A stretch of DNA of 64,000 bases from Haloarcula nitratireducens (GTDB lineage: Archaea > Halobacteriota > Halobacteria > Halobacteriales > Haloarculaceae), in assembly GCF_019599505.1 (NCBI RefSeq), contig NZ_RKLT01000015.1, positions 8,803 through 72,802 of the forward strand, written 5' to 3'. The stretch's first letter is position 1. The number at the start of each line of letters is the position of its first letter. Below, piece after piece: positions 42,641-51,503 of the stretch. The notes under the pieces were generated by a model that saw nothing but the letters and a program-made list of their open reading frames with translations, was not told where the DNA came from and made no database searches. The position numbers and the translations under genes are program-made.

Positions 42641-43833
42641 CAACGCTGTCCTGTGACACTGTCACTGGTGCGCCCATCCCGCGGTATGTCATCGTCGTCG
42701 GATTTCACGCGACAACTCTCACCCCACGGGTCACTGCGGCGAGCAATATTGATCGCCGCATTCAAATCTGCCTGATACGTGCTTACCCAACAGTCCTCGT
42801 TTTCACAACAGAATTCTGCCTGTGAGTGCCGCGTACCGATACGCTTGCACTGGTGGCATATTTTCGACGTATAGGCGGGATTGACATACTGAACTGGAAT
42901 CCCGATATCTACGGCTTTGTCTTCGAGACGCGTCTGTAGCCGATTGAACGCCCATCGATGGAGCCGCCGATTCATGTATGACCCATAGTCGAACCGTTCA
43001 CGAATCGTAGCGAGATCCTCCAAGACGATAACTGGGTTCTCGAACTGTTGAGCGTACTCAACACCACGCTTCGAAGCTTTCTCAATGATATCATCAAGTC
43101 CATCTTGGAAAGACTGTTTACGTTCCGTTATTCGCCAGCTGGCAGCATTTCGTGACTGGAGGCGCTTGAGGGTCGCATGTCGTTCCTTCTGGAGCTTTCT
43201 TGCTCGTTTTCCACTGATGAACAGTGGCTGTCTCGGCTTTCCCTGTTCAGTAGCACATCCGACTAAGAGGTTTGATTCGCCAACGTCGAACCCGACTGGG
43301 GTTCGCTCCGACGCCGACGGGGCCAAGGTTTCCTCAACCGCTCGCTTGATCGGAACCGAGAGTGACCACTGTTCCCCCTCGTACTGCAAGCGAACTTCAC
43401 CGACCGTCACCTCCTCGGCGATAATTTCGTGCCAGTGCTCGTGCTGGTCGGGGTTGATCTGCAACGGAATCCAGATATTCGGAGAATGTCCTGGAAGGGG
43501 TACCCGCCAACAAAATTCATAGGTCCGGTCGGTTGAGTGATCGAACCGAACGCCCCGGTTCGTGAGACGGACGGGTTGCTCATATCTGACTTCCTCCGCG
43601 TTATGTTGGTTTCGAAGGCGTGGAATACACTGCTTGAGGGCGTCTTTTGCATACGAGGTGAGGTCGTAGGGCGTTACGATCTCGTTCACCTGATACTGCG
43701 TCGTTGCCCCAGAACTGAATGCCTCTTCGAACGCTTCTCGGTAGGTTCTAAGAAGGATCTGTAGTTTCTCTTCCTTGTGCGCGGTTGGTTCAAGCAGTGT
43801 TGCCACTACTGTTCTCGTGATTGTCTTGGTCAT
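42637..43833 (-). CDS. tnpB: TnpB (RNA-guided nuclease of IS200/IS605 elements)
   Basis: A 398-residue TnpB, an RuvC-type nuclease guided by the element's own RNA. The RuvC catalytic acids are Asp183 (GFDVG), Glu272 (VLEDL) and Asp356 (TYQADLN). A zinc finger uses CHQC (326-329) and Cys342/343 to Cys348. N- and C-terminal lengths are normal, so it looks intact. Codon use is less GC-biased than neighbours, consistent with a mobile gene. No transposase TnpA is encoded, so mobility would need one in trans. Confidence 0.93.
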   Translation of the reverse strand: MTKTITRTVVATLLEPTAHKEEKLQILLRTYREAFEEAFSSGATTQYQVNEIVTPYDLTSYAKDALKQCIPRLRNQHNAEEVRYEQPVRLTNRGVRFDHSTDRTYEFCWRVPLPGHSPNIWIPLQINPDQHEHWHEIIAEEVTVGEVRLQYEGEQWSLSVPIKRAVEETLAPSASERTPVGFDVGESNLLVGCATEQGKPRQPLFISGKRARKLQKERHATLKRLQSRNAASWRITERKQSFQDGLDDIIEKASKRGVEYAQQFENPVIVLEDLATIRERFDYGSYMNRRLHRWAFNRLQTRLEDKAVDIGIPVQYVNPAYTSKICHQCKRIGTRHSQAEFCCENEDCWVSTYQADLNAAINIARRSDPWGESCRVKSDDDDIPRDGRTSDSVTGQRC

Positions 43834-43955
43834 GATTCACTCAATCCGTGATTCGCTCGTTATCGCTTATATATGTCCGTTCAATACACGGTCGGAAGGG
43901 CGTGTTAGCCAGTATTTTGTTGAGTTCTTATTCCTGCGCCAGCGCCCATTATAGC

Positions 43956-43966
43956 GCGTAATAAAA
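43956..43966 (+). promoter_or_regulatory. Candidate element-borne promoter
   Basis: A CGTAATAAAAA tract about 27-30 nt before the GTG at 43994. It is AT-rich like the inserted DNA around it and could replace the operon promoter lost through the insertion. Confidence 0.4.
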
Positions 43967-43993
43967 ATCTCTCACTCAGAATTACTTTCTTGG

Positions 43994-44548
43994 GTGAGAC
44001 TGCATCTCGGTCCATCAGCATACGAGGGCGGAACGCTCCGCAAGTCCCGCGTCGTCACGGACCCGCGCGATACCCTCGCGGACGTGCTCGACCGGGAAGT
44101 CACCGGCTACGCGGTGTTCGAGTCACAGGAGACGCTTCTGTTGGACGCCGAGGGCCGGGGCGTCGTCACCTTCGAGGACGGCGTACCGGTGTTGGCCTAC
44201 CACACCGGGACCGACCGCGGCGGGCCGCCGGCGCTGGCCGACCTCGCCGTCCCCGGCCCGTACCACGTCTCGGTCTTCGAACTCGCCGCCGCCGACCTCG
44301 CGGAGGCCCACGCGGCCGAGGAGTTGCGGGTGCCGCCGGGGATGCTTGCCGAGCGGTTGGCCGGCGACCCCGCGCTGGCCGACAGCACGCGGCGCGCGGC
44401 TCCGACCGAGCGGACGGCCAGCCGGAGTGACGCTCGCACGGACCAGAGCGCCGTGGAGGCGTTCCTCGAAGACGAAGAGAAAATTGCCGCTATCCGGGAA
44501 CAGGCCCGCGAGGAAGCGCAGCAACGCGCGGCCGAATGGGGTTTCTAG
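43994..44548 (+). CDS. Partner protein of MinD, haloarchaeal family of unknown function
   Basis: A 184-residue soluble protein: MRLHLGPSAYEGGTLRKSRV, then GYAVFESQETLLLDAEGRGVVTFEDGVPVLAYHT, and a C-terminal helical EEEKIAAIREQAREEAQQR-like region (about residues 155-182). It uses GTG at 43994. In Haloferax a gene of this kind directly follows minD2 and affects shape and motility. Here about 1.5 kb of TnpB element separates it from the MinD gene. The gene itself looks intact from its first codon. The identity is by synteny and N-terminal pattern. Confidence 0.75.
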   Translation: MRLHLGPSAYEGGTLRKSRVVTDPRDTLADVLDREVTGYAVFESQETLLLDAEGRGVVTFEDGVPVLAYHTGTDRGGPPALADLAVPGPYHVSVFELAAADLAEAHAAEELRVPPGMLAERLAGDPALADSTRRAAPTERTASRSDARTDQSAVEAFLEDEEKIAAIREQAREEAQQRAAEWGF

Positions 44549-44635
44549 CGCCTCTCGGACCGGATCTGTGGCTATCGGACGGCGGCGAGTTGGCAAACAC
44601 AGGGCTGTTATAGCCTCGGCGAGTCAGATATCCTA

Positions 44636-46420
44636 ATGACCTCCCGCAGCCCCCGCCCCGGGAGCGGGGTTACGCGCCGGGCGTTACTGGCAGGGCTGAC
44701 CGCGGGAGCCGCGGGGACGAGCGGCTGTGTGACGCGTCTCCGGACGCTGGCTAATCGACAGCAGCCCGACCCCATCTCCCTCTCGGTGAAGTGCCTCCCG
44801 GTCGACGAGGACCCGTACTCGGTCGCCATCGCCCGCCAGGTCGCCCAGTGGTTCGAGACGGCGGGCATCGATACCACCGTCCAACCGATGACCGCCGAGG
44901 AACTGTACCGACAGACGCTCGTCAACCACGAGTTCGACGTGTTCGTCGGGCAGTACCCCTCACACACGATTCAACCAGATGCGCTGTACTCGCTGTTGCA
45001 CTCGCGGTTCTCGGTCGAGGCGGGCTGGCAGAACCCCTTCGGGTACACGAATCTCACGGTCGACGACCTGCTGGCCGAACAGCGACGGACGTCGGGAAAG
45101 CGACGCGCCGAGGCCGTCGCGGAGATACAACGGCACCTCGTCAGGGAGTGCCCGTTCGTCGTCGTCGGCTTCCCGGACGTCATCAGGGCCGCCAGCAACG
45201 AGCGGTTCACCGGATGGCGCTCGATGGCTGGGCTCTCGCCGCTTCACCTGCTGTCGCTCGACCGCAGCGACCTCTCGGTGACGACGCTCCGGGCGACCAC
45301 GCCGGACGTGCGGCCGACGACCAACCTCAATCCGCTGGTCGCTCCGTTCCGCCGCAGCGGCTCGATAACGGAACTGATCTACGACTCGCTGGCCCGCCGG
45401 TATCGCGGTGACCTCCACCCGTGGGCGGCCGCCGAGTTCGAGTGGACGGCGGAGAGCCCGCCGGTGGTGCGCGCGACGCTCCGGGAGGACCAGACCTGGC
45501 ACGACGGCGAAGCCCTGACCGCGGACGACGTTGCCTTCACGTACGCGCTCCTCGCGGACACCTCGCTCGGCTCGTTCGACGAACCGGTTCCGCCGCTTCG
45601 CTTTCGCGGCCGGGCGTCGCTCGTCGAGGAGGCGACGGCGCTCGACGACCGCACCGTCGAGATCGAGTTCGGCGAGTGCACGCCCGAGGTCGCGACGCGG
45701 GCGCTCACCGTCCCGCTACTGGCCGAACACGTCTGGGAAGACCGGGCGGCCCGCGCGGACGTCAGCGGGCTCAACCTGGGATCGGCGACGACGGAGGCCC
45801 TCGTCGCGAGCGCGGTCCCGCCGGTCGGGAGCGGCCCGCTCGAATTCGAATCGGCGGCGGGCCGCCAGTCGCTGACGCTCTCCCGGTTCGAGGACCACTT
45901 CCTCGAACGGCCCGACCAGACGCGGCTGCCCGGTCCCATCGCCAGCGGCGTCCCGTTCGACGAGTTCGAGCTGCGGTTCGTCGGCTCGGACGCCTCGGCG
46001 GTCGATCTGGTCGCGAACGGGGATGCGGACTTCACGTCCGTCGGCGTGGGCCCCGACCTCGTCCGGACCATCGGGAAGCAACAGCACCTCACGCTGGCCG
46101 TCGACCAGACGGACTCGTTCTACTTCCTCGGGTTCAACGCGCGGCGGACGCCGCTTTCGAACCCGCGGTTCCGCCACCTCCTCTCCCGCCTGCTGGACCG
46201 CAAGACCGTCACGGAGTCGATTTTCGACGGCTACGTCACGCCCGCGGTGAGCCCGCTCGCCGGTACCGACTGGCTCCCGTCGGACCTCGCGTGGGACGAG
46301 GACCATCCGGTCACGTCCTTCCTGGGTAGCGGCGGCTCGGTCAACAAGCTACGCGTCCGCGAGGCCTTCCGGGACGCCGGCTACCGATACGACGAACAGG
46401 ATCGACTCCTCCGGGTCTGA
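44636..46420 (+). CDS. Solute-binding lipoprotein, family 5, with swapped lobes
   Basis: A 594-residue lipoprotein (TRRALLAG signal; lipid Cys31 in TSGC). Residues about 48-215 resemble the C-terminal lobe of peptide-binding (SBP_5) proteins: WFETAGIDTTVQPM, YTNLTVDDLLAEQR and ECPFVVVGFPDVI. Residues about 231-560 resemble the N-terminal and middle lobes: LNPLVAPFRRSGSITELIYDSLAR, WHDGEALTADDVAFTYALL, and RFRHLLSRLLDRKTVTESIF...DAGYRYD. Normal members have the order reversed. It is followed 1 nt later by a PAP2 phosphatase gene. No permease or ATPase gene is nearby. Confidence 0.85.
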   Translation: MTSRSPRPGSGVTRRALLAGLTAGAAGTSGCVTRLRTLANRQQPDPISLSVKCLPVDEDPYSVAIARQVAQWFETAGIDTTVQPMTAEELYRQTLVNHEFDVFVGQYPSHTIQPDALYSLLHSRFSVEAGWQNPFGYTNLTVDDLLAEQRRTSGKRRAEAVAEIQRHLVRECPFVVVGFPDVIRAASNERFTGWRSMAGLSPLHLLSLDRSDLSVTTLRATTPDVRPTTNLNPLVAPFRRSGSITELIYDSLARRYRGDLHPWAAAEFEWTAESPPVVRATLREDQTWHDGEALTADDVAFTYALLADTSLGSFDEPVPPLRFRGRASLVEEATALDDRTVEIEFGECTPEVATRALTVPLLAEHVWEDRAARADVSGLNLGSATTEALVASAVPPVGSGPLEFESAAGRQSLTLSRFEDHFLERPDQTRLPGPIASGVPFDEFELRFVGSDASAVDLVANGDADFTSVGVGPDLVRTIGKQQHLTLAVDQTDSFYFLGFNARRTPLSNPRFRHLLSRLLDRKTVTESIFDGYVTPAVSPLAGTDWLPSDLAWDEDHPVTSFLGSGGSVNKLRVREAFRDAGYRYDEQDRLLRV

Positions 46421-46421
46421 G

Positions 46422-47210
46422 ATGAGTCTGCTAACCGTCCTCGCCGAGGTCGTCGTCGTCGTGGCCACCGCGCTCTCGGTGGCGTCGGTGGCCGTCGTCG
46501 GTCCCGAGAACATCAGAGCGGCGGCGGCGGACTTCCCGCAACGGCTCCGTGACGCCGCTCGACCGCTCGCCGTGCTGGTGGGGGTACTGGCGCTGAACAG
46601 CGTCGTCCGCGACGTGGGCGTCGAACTCTCCTGGCTCATCGGTCTCAACATCACCGACACCATCTACGCCATCGAGGGGTCGTTCGTCGCCGCTCTCCAG
46701 TCGCTCATGACGCCGTGGTCGACGCCGTACTTCGGCTACGTCTACATCTACGGCTACGTCTTCCTGCTGGTGTTTCCGATCCTCCTGGGTATCTTCGCCG
46801 ACGACGACTCCGTCCTCCGGCGGACGGCGCTCGCCTACACCGTCAACTACGGCGGCGGTATCCTCTGTTACCTCCTGTTCGTGGCTTACGGGCCGCGCAA
46901 CTACATGCCGGAACTCGTCGAGCCGCTGCTGTTCGATACGCTCCCCCGGTTCCAGTTGCTCACGAGCCGGGTCAACGCCAACACGAACGTCTTCCCGTCG
47001 CTGCACACCTCGCTGTCGGTGACCGTCGCGCTGCTCTCGGTCCACACCCGCGAGCGCTTCCCGCGCTGGACGCCGGTCGCGGTGTTTCTCGCGACGAGCG
47101 TCGTCCTCTCGACGATGATCCTCGGCATCCACTGGGGGACCGACGTCGTCGCCGGCGTCTTGCTCGGCGCGTTCGCCGTCTGGGTCGCGACGCGGTCGCG
47201 GTTCCGGTAG
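46422..47210 (+). CDS. PAP2-family membrane phosphatase
   Basis: A 262-residue membrane protein with about six hydrophobic segments. The PAP2 motifs are NVFPSLHTSLS (His, about residues 187-197) and GIHWGTDVVAGVLLGA (His and Asp, about 229-244), plus an upstream YGPRNYMPE. It removes phosphate from lipid or polyprenyl phosphates on the outer face. One nt separates it from the binding-protein gene, so they form a unit. The link between the two is unexplained. Confidence 0.88.
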   Translation: MSLLTVLAEVVVVVATALSVASVAVVGPENIRAAAADFPQRLRDAARPLAVLVGVLALNSVVRDVGVELSWLIGLNITDTIYAIEGSFVAALQSLMTPWSTPYFGYVYIYGYVFLLVFPILLGIFADDDSVLRRTALAYTVNYGGGILCYLLFVAYGPRNYMPELVEPLLFDTLPRFQLLTSRVNANTNVFPSLHTSLSVTVALLSVHTRERFPRWTPVAVFLATSVVLSTMILGIHWGTDVVAGVLLGAFAVWVATRSRFR

Positions 47211-47249
47211 CCGGAGGCGCTTGCGATTACGACCGAGACTCGGCTGCGG

Positions 47250-48041
47250 CTACTCGGCGGTGCCCGTATCGAGGCCGTGGCAGGCTTCCAGACGTTCGCT
47301 CAAGCGCTGGACGAACCGGGCGGCCGCCCCTCCGTCGACGACGTCGTGGTCGACGGTGACGGTCAGGCTCAGGAACTCCCGGGAACGGAGTTCCCCGTCG
47401 ATCAGGCGGGGCTTGGTGCCGATGCCGCCGACGGTTAGTTGAAGCGTGTAGTTCGTGGGGCTGACGGCCCAGCCGTTTCCGGTGCCGAACATGCCGACGG
47501 AGGTGACTGCGACGGTGCCGGCGAGGGCCTTCCACCGTCCCGGAAACCACCTGGGGAGCCGCCAGATCTGGCGACGGAGGACGCCCGGGAGGCGGCGTGC
47601 GAGTCGTTCCAGTCCGGGCTCTGCGTGGGCCGTCGCGTCCGCCTCGACGCGGCGAATCTCGTCGTGAATCGACCGGACCGACCGTCGGTTCGCCTGCCGG
47701 ATGACGTGCGGGACACCGATCCGCTCGCCGTCGGTCTCCCGTTCGACGAGGACGTTCACGTCGACGTCCTCGAACTCGCGGACTCGTCCCCGCCAGTCGC
47801 GATACCGCTGGACGTGGGGCTGTTCCCGCACGGTGGCGGCCAGACAGGCGACGACGAACGCGGTGAACGAGAGCTTCGTCCCGGTCGCCGATTCGATCGT
47901 CCGGATGCGCCGTCTGGCGTCGGTGACGTCGACCTCGACGAGTCCGTGAACGTTGCTCCTGCGGCCCGCCATCCGCATGTAATCCGCTGTCAACTGCTGT
48001 TGTGGGGAGACACGCTCGCCGTCGGTGCCGCTACCGCTCAT
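47250..48041 (-). CDS. Stand-alone 2-oxoacid dehydrogenase E2-like catalytic domain
   Basis: A 263-residue acyltransferase-like protein. It matches the E2 catalytic domain: VHGLVEVDVTDARRRI near the N terminus, LSFTAFVVACLAATVREQPHVQ, and the active-site HDVVDGGAAARFVQRL at the C terminus (about residues 229-245, His and Asp-Gly). There is no lipoyl domain or E3-binding domain. The order of blocks is intact. It may be an acyltransferase that acts on CoA esters of unknown acceptors. It is convergent with the PAP2 gene and not in a dehydrogenase operon. Confidence 0.82.
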   Translation of the reverse strand: MSGSGTDGERVSPQQQLTADYMRMAGRRSNVHGLVEVDVTDARRRIRTIESATGTKLSFTAFVVACLAATVREQPHVQRYRDWRGRVREFEDVDVNVLVERETDGERIGVPHVIRQANRRSVRSIHDEIRRVEADATAHAEPGLERLARRLPGVLRRQIWRLPRWFPGRWKALAGTVAVTSVGMFGTGNGWAVSPTNYTLQLTVGGIGTKPRLIDGELRSREFLSLTVTVDHDVVDGGAAARFVQRLSERLEACHGLDTGTAE

Positions 48042-48084
48042 ACCGTCTCTTCGAGCGTGAGGACTAAAGCCGTGACCCGACCGT

Positions 48085-49734
48085 TCAGTTCGACGCCGTC
48101 CGACGGAAGACGACGACGCCCTCGTTCTCGAAGACGGGCTCGTAGCGGCCGCTGAGCGCGAGCGAGCGGTCCAGCGTCCCGAGGTTGCGCTCGTGGTGAC
48201 CTCGAACCGTGTAGGACCCTTTGGGCACGTAGAGGTAGTCCGGGCTGGCGTCGACGGCCGAGAGCGAGCGCTCGACGCAACTGGCCGACTGGCACTGCGA
48301 GGCGTTCTTGAACGCGCCTAACTGGGGGCCGTAGGTGTCCGGGCCCCGCCACTCCGCACCCCACGGCGAGACGAGGATGGTCCGCTCGGCGACGGCCGGG
48401 AACCACTCGGCGGCGTCCCCGAGGACGACGAACGTCGCGTCGGGCCGCGTCTCCTCGGCGGCCCACTCCATCGCCGCCACGTCGTGATCGTCCACGAACT
48501 CCGGGGTCGTCTCGTCCGGGCCGGCGAACTCGTAGCCGACGCCGGCCACGCCCACCGCAGAGACGACGAGGAGCGCGGCGACGGCGATTCGGCCGGCCGT
48601 CCCGACGTTCGCGTTCACGGTCGCGCCCACGTCGTCGCCGTAGCGCTCCGTGACGACGACCACCGACGCGACCACCGCCACGGCCCCGACGGCGTAGGTG
48701 AACCGGGACTGGGCGAACGCCAACCAGACGGCCACCGTCCAGACGCCGACGACGCGGTGGCGCGTCAGGAGGAGGGCGACGGCGGCCGCGACGGGAATCA
48801 GCGCGAACGACGGGCCGTACTGGATGAGGTGCGTCAGGCCGCCCCCGACGCCGCCGTGGGTACCCGCCGCGCCGGTGAACACGCCCGGCCCGTGCGTGCT
48901 CGCGACGGTCAGGAGCCACGGCGAGACGAGCAACACGCCGCCGAGGCCGACGACCGCGCCCCGCGCGAGTCCGAGGAGCGACCGGTCGTAGCCGGCCCAG
49001 AACAGGAGGTACGTCAGGACGACGAACAGCGTGTACGTCGGGTGCGTGAGTGCGACCAGCACGAACCCGAGGAGGCCGACGGGGACCCACGCGGTCTCGC
49101 CGTCGCGGAAGATGCGGAGCGCGGCGTAGGCCCCACAGAGCGCGAGGAGGAACGCGGGCGCGCGGACGAGACCACCGGCCGAGATGTGCCACTGGAGGAC
49201 CTGCGGGTTCAGTCCAACCAAGAGGGCGACGGCCGTCCCGGCGCGGCGGTCACCGAGGAGGTCGCGGCCCAGCAGATACGCCGGGACGAGCGCCGCGACG
49301 GTGACGAGCGGCGGGAGGTACAGCGCCGTGGCGAACGTCGGCGCACCGAGGTCCCGAAGCACCGCGAGCGCGTAGAACACCAGCGGCGGATAGGCGAACG
49401 GGACCCCGCGCGGCCCGTAGTGGGGCACCGTCGCCGGCAGGGCGTAGCCGTTCGCTCGGATCGCGTCGGCGGTGAGCGTGTACAGCCCCGCACCGAAGGC
49501 CGGGTAGGCGTTCGTCGCGGCGTACAGCGCCGTCACGACGAGACCGACCAACAGCGGCCACGCGAGCCACGGCCAGTCCCTCTCAGAGACGGGCGAGGGC
49601 GGGAGCGCTCGCCGCAGTCGCCCGGGAGCGCTCTCAGTCGTCGCTCCATCGGTCGCCCTCGCGTCTGTGGTCGTCGTGTCCGCCGTCGCCGAATCGGCGC
49701 TCACCGCGTCCGTGGTGGTCGTGTCGTCGGTCAT
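48085..49734 (-). CDS. Multi-pass membrane protein, glycosyltransferase-39-like
   Basis: A 549-residue membrane protein. After an Asp/Thr-rich N terminus it has about ten to twelve hydrophobic helices. AFAYPPLVFYALAVLRDLGA and GLNPQVLQWHISAGGLVRAPAFLLALCG are typical of polyprenyl-phosphate-dependent glycosyltransferases or their relatives. The C-terminal about 120 residues (from SPWGAEWRGPDTYGP) form an external domain. The start at 49734 forms an ATGA overlap with the arylsulfotransferase-like gene, indicating a coupled pair. The exact reaction is unknown. Confidence 0.82.
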   Translation of the reverse strand: MTDDTTTTDAVSADSATADTTTTDARATDGATTESAPGRLRRALPPSPVSERDWPWLAWPLLVGLVVTALYAATNAYPAFGAGLYTLTADAIRANGYALPATVPHYGPRGVPFAYPPLVFYALAVLRDLGAPTFATALYLPPLVTVAALVPAYLLGRDLLGDRRAGTAVALLVGLNPQVLQWHISAGGLVRAPAFLLALCGAYAALRIFRDGETAWVPVGLLGFVLVALTHPTYTLFVVLTYLLFWAGYDRSLLGLARGAVVGLGGVLLVSPWLLTVASTHGPGVFTGAAGTHGGVGGGLTHLIQYGPSFALIPVAAAVALLLTRHRVVGVWTVAVWLAFAQSRFTYAVGAVAVVASVVVVTERYGDDVGATVNANVGTAGRIAVAALLVVSAVGVAGVGYEFAGPDETTPEFVDDHDVAAMEWAAEETRPDATFVVLGDAAEWFPAVAERTILVSPWGAEWRGPDTYGPQLGAFKNASQCQSASCVERSLSAVDASPDYLYVPKGSYTVRGHHERNLGTLDRSLALSGRYEPVFENEGVVVFRRTASN

Positions 49735-51119
49735 CGTCTTCGGAACTGGAGCGGCGAGCGGACGCTCACCGCGAGGTCGCGTCGTCGCCACTCGACGATT
49801 AGCAACAGCGGTACAGTGACGAGCAGTCCCAGCACCGCGAGGGCGTCGAGGGTGCCCATCCAGCCGGGCATGAGGTAGGCCACGCCGTTGACGACCTTCT
49901 GGGGCGCGGCGGCCTTCACCCGGCCGACCGATCCGCGGTCGCTGGCGTTCGGCGTCCGGTCGGGGAGTCCGAGCGCGGCGGCGCTCTGCCCGCCCGCGCT
50001 CTCGTCGCCGGTCCCGAAGCGCTCCGCCTCGTAGGGGAAGCCGATGTCCGCGCTCCAGACGACCTCGCCGGACTCGTCGACTTCGAGGACGCGGTCGCCG
50101 TTAGAGTCGGCCATGAGCGTGTGGCCGTTCGGGAGGCGGTCGGCGTCCCGGACCCACGTCAGCCGCGAGTCCTTCCACTTCCACGACTGGACCCACTCGC
50201 CGTCCTCGCGTTGATATTCGACGACGCGGCCGTTCTCGGAGTCGGCGACGAGGACGGCGGGACCGCCGCGCTCGGCCGGGATGAAGTCGGGGTTGTGCTG
50301 TTCGTACAGCGTGTCGTGGTCGCCGTCTTCCCCGAGCGTCCAGTCCTCGCGCAGGCCCCGTTCCATGTCGATGAAGACGACCTGGTCCTGATTGCGGAGG
50401 CTCGCCATCACGGTCGGTCGACCGTCTATCTCGACGTACTCGACGTCGTTGAGGTGCGTCCAGTCCGAGGGGTAGGGGCCGCCGCTGGAGGTGTTGTAGT
50501 CCGCCTGTGCGTCCCACGACCACTCGACCAGTTCCGTCGTCGTGTTGACGACGTACGCCCGGTCGCGGTCGATGTCGGCGACCAGCAGGCGGTCTTCGCT
50601 GATGCGGTCGACGTCGTGCCAGCGCGTCGAGTGCTTTCCGGGCGTGATGCGGCTGTAGACGCTGGTCACTTCGCCGGTCGTCATGTTCACCCGCTCGACG
50701 CCGTTGCGAGTACAGACCGTCTCGGCGTCGCACTGCTCGGGCGTGAGGTGTTGCGCGTAGACGTACTCGACGGTGGCGTTGGTCCCCGGCACGGGGTCGA
50801 CGTCCCAGTAGCGAGTGTGGCTGTCGTTCGCGTAGTAGATGCTGCCGTCGGGGGCGAACGCGACGAGTTCCGCGCGCTTGCGGGCGCTGTCGCCCTGGTC
50901 GCTCGTGAAGGCCGTCGAGTCCGTGGCGACGACCGTGAGGTTGTCGCGCGGGCCCACGACCGGGTCGCGCTCGCCGGTCTGGAGGGCGCGCTCGACCGCG
51001 GGATCGCCCCGGATCTCGTCGTTGCTCAACTGCGCGCTGGCGTAACTGGTAGCCAAGAGAAGCGCAAATAACAGCGTCAGGACAGCAAGTCCAGCGCTGA
51101 GACGCCTGCTATCGGTCAT
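49731..51119 (-). CDS. Arylsulfotransferase-like beta-propeller membrane protein
   Basis: A 462-residue protein with an N-terminal hydrophobic anchor (ALLFALLLATSYASA), then a beta-propeller like arylsulfotransferases (LVAFAPDGSIYYANDSHTRYWDVDP, HSTRWHDVDRISEDRLLVADIDRDRAYVVN, DADRLPNGHTLMADSNGDRVLEVDESGEVVW). A C-terminal transmembrane helix sits near residues 425-445. Family members transfer sulfate or remodel surface glycans at the outer face. It is coupled by ATGA overlap to the membrane protein downstream. The pair probably acts on cell-surface glycans; this is inferred. Confidence 0.85.
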   Translation of the reverse strand: MTDSRRLSAGLAVLTLLFALLLATSYASAQLSNDEIRGDPAVERALQTGERDPVVGPRDNLTVVATDSTAFTSDQGDSARKRAELVAFAPDGSIYYANDSHTRYWDVDPVPGTNATVEYVYAQHLTPEQCDAETVCTRNGVERVNMTTGEVTSVYSRITPGKHSTRWHDVDRISEDRLLVADIDRDRAYVVNTTTELVEWSWDAQADYNTSSGGPYPSDWTHLNDVEYVEIDGRPTVMASLRNQDQVVFIDMERGLREDWTLGEDGDHDTLYEQHNPDFIPAERGGPAVLVADSENGRVVEYQREDGEWVQSWKWKDSRLTWVRDADRLPNGHTLMADSNGDRVLEVDESGEVVWSADIGFPYEAERFGTGDESAGGQSAAALGLPDRTPNASDRGSVGRVKAAAPQKVVNGVAYLMPGWMGTLDALAVLGLLVTVPLLLIVEWRRRDLAVSVRSPLQFRRR

Positions 51120-51203
51120 TGTCGGCCGATGGACCCGAGGAGTGATATGCCCGTTGGCCGAATCCGCCGTGCGAGGTGTGTGAGCGGCTACCGTACGAGC
51201 GTG

Positions 51204-51437
51204 TCAGTCAGTTCGCACGGGGATCCACCACACGCGCGAGCGGCCGCCGACTTTCTTGCTCGTGATGTCGGTCTCGTCTTCGAGGCTGTGGAGTTTGTTC
51301 AGGGCGGTACGGCGCGAACAGCCGAGTCGGTCGGCGACCTCCGAGGCGGTCAGCGGCTCGGCGTAGTCGTCCCGGTCTTTGAACACCTCGATGACGTCCG
51401 ATTCGGTGTACTGGACTTCACGTCCGGGTGGTGACAT
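51204..51437 (-). CDS. Small winged-HTH DNA-binding protein
   Basis: A 77-residue winged-helix protein: VQYTESDVIEVFKDRDDYAEPLTASEVADRLGCSRRTALNKLHSLEDE then KVGGRSRVWW (residues about 8-72). The ATG at 51437 gives the complete domain. It lies directly upstream of the arylsulfotransferase-like gene in the same direction and could regulate it. Confidence 0.85.
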   Translation of the reverse strand: MSPPGREVQYTESDVIEVFKDRDDYAEPLTASEVADRLGCSRRTALNKLHSLEDETDITSKKVGGRSRVWWIPVRTD

Positions 51438-51503
51438 GCGTCCGAAAACGGCGGCTGGGTACTTAACTGTCGCCCGACTCCCGCCGGTGACGGCCACCGC
51501 GTC

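Larger units (their letters stand above)
42536..43985 (-). mobile_element. TnpB-only IS200/IS605 (IS1341-type) element
   Basis: The element contains only a tnpB gene and no tnpA. Its right end is probably near 42536: the plus strand there reads TGACATCC, the reverse complement of the GGATGTCA right-end motif also found at the window end. An adjacent hairpin (GTCCG...CGGAAC) lies at 42546-42565. The left end lies somewhere in the AT-rich 43834-43990 stretch and is not fixed. It sits between the MinD gene and its likely partner. Confidence 0.6.

Noticed and set aside
48484..49878. Long plus-strand open frame opposite the membrane glycosyltransferase-like gene
   Set aside because: Its translation is Arg/Asp/Glu-rich with no motif, while the minus strand encodes a clear multi-helix protein.
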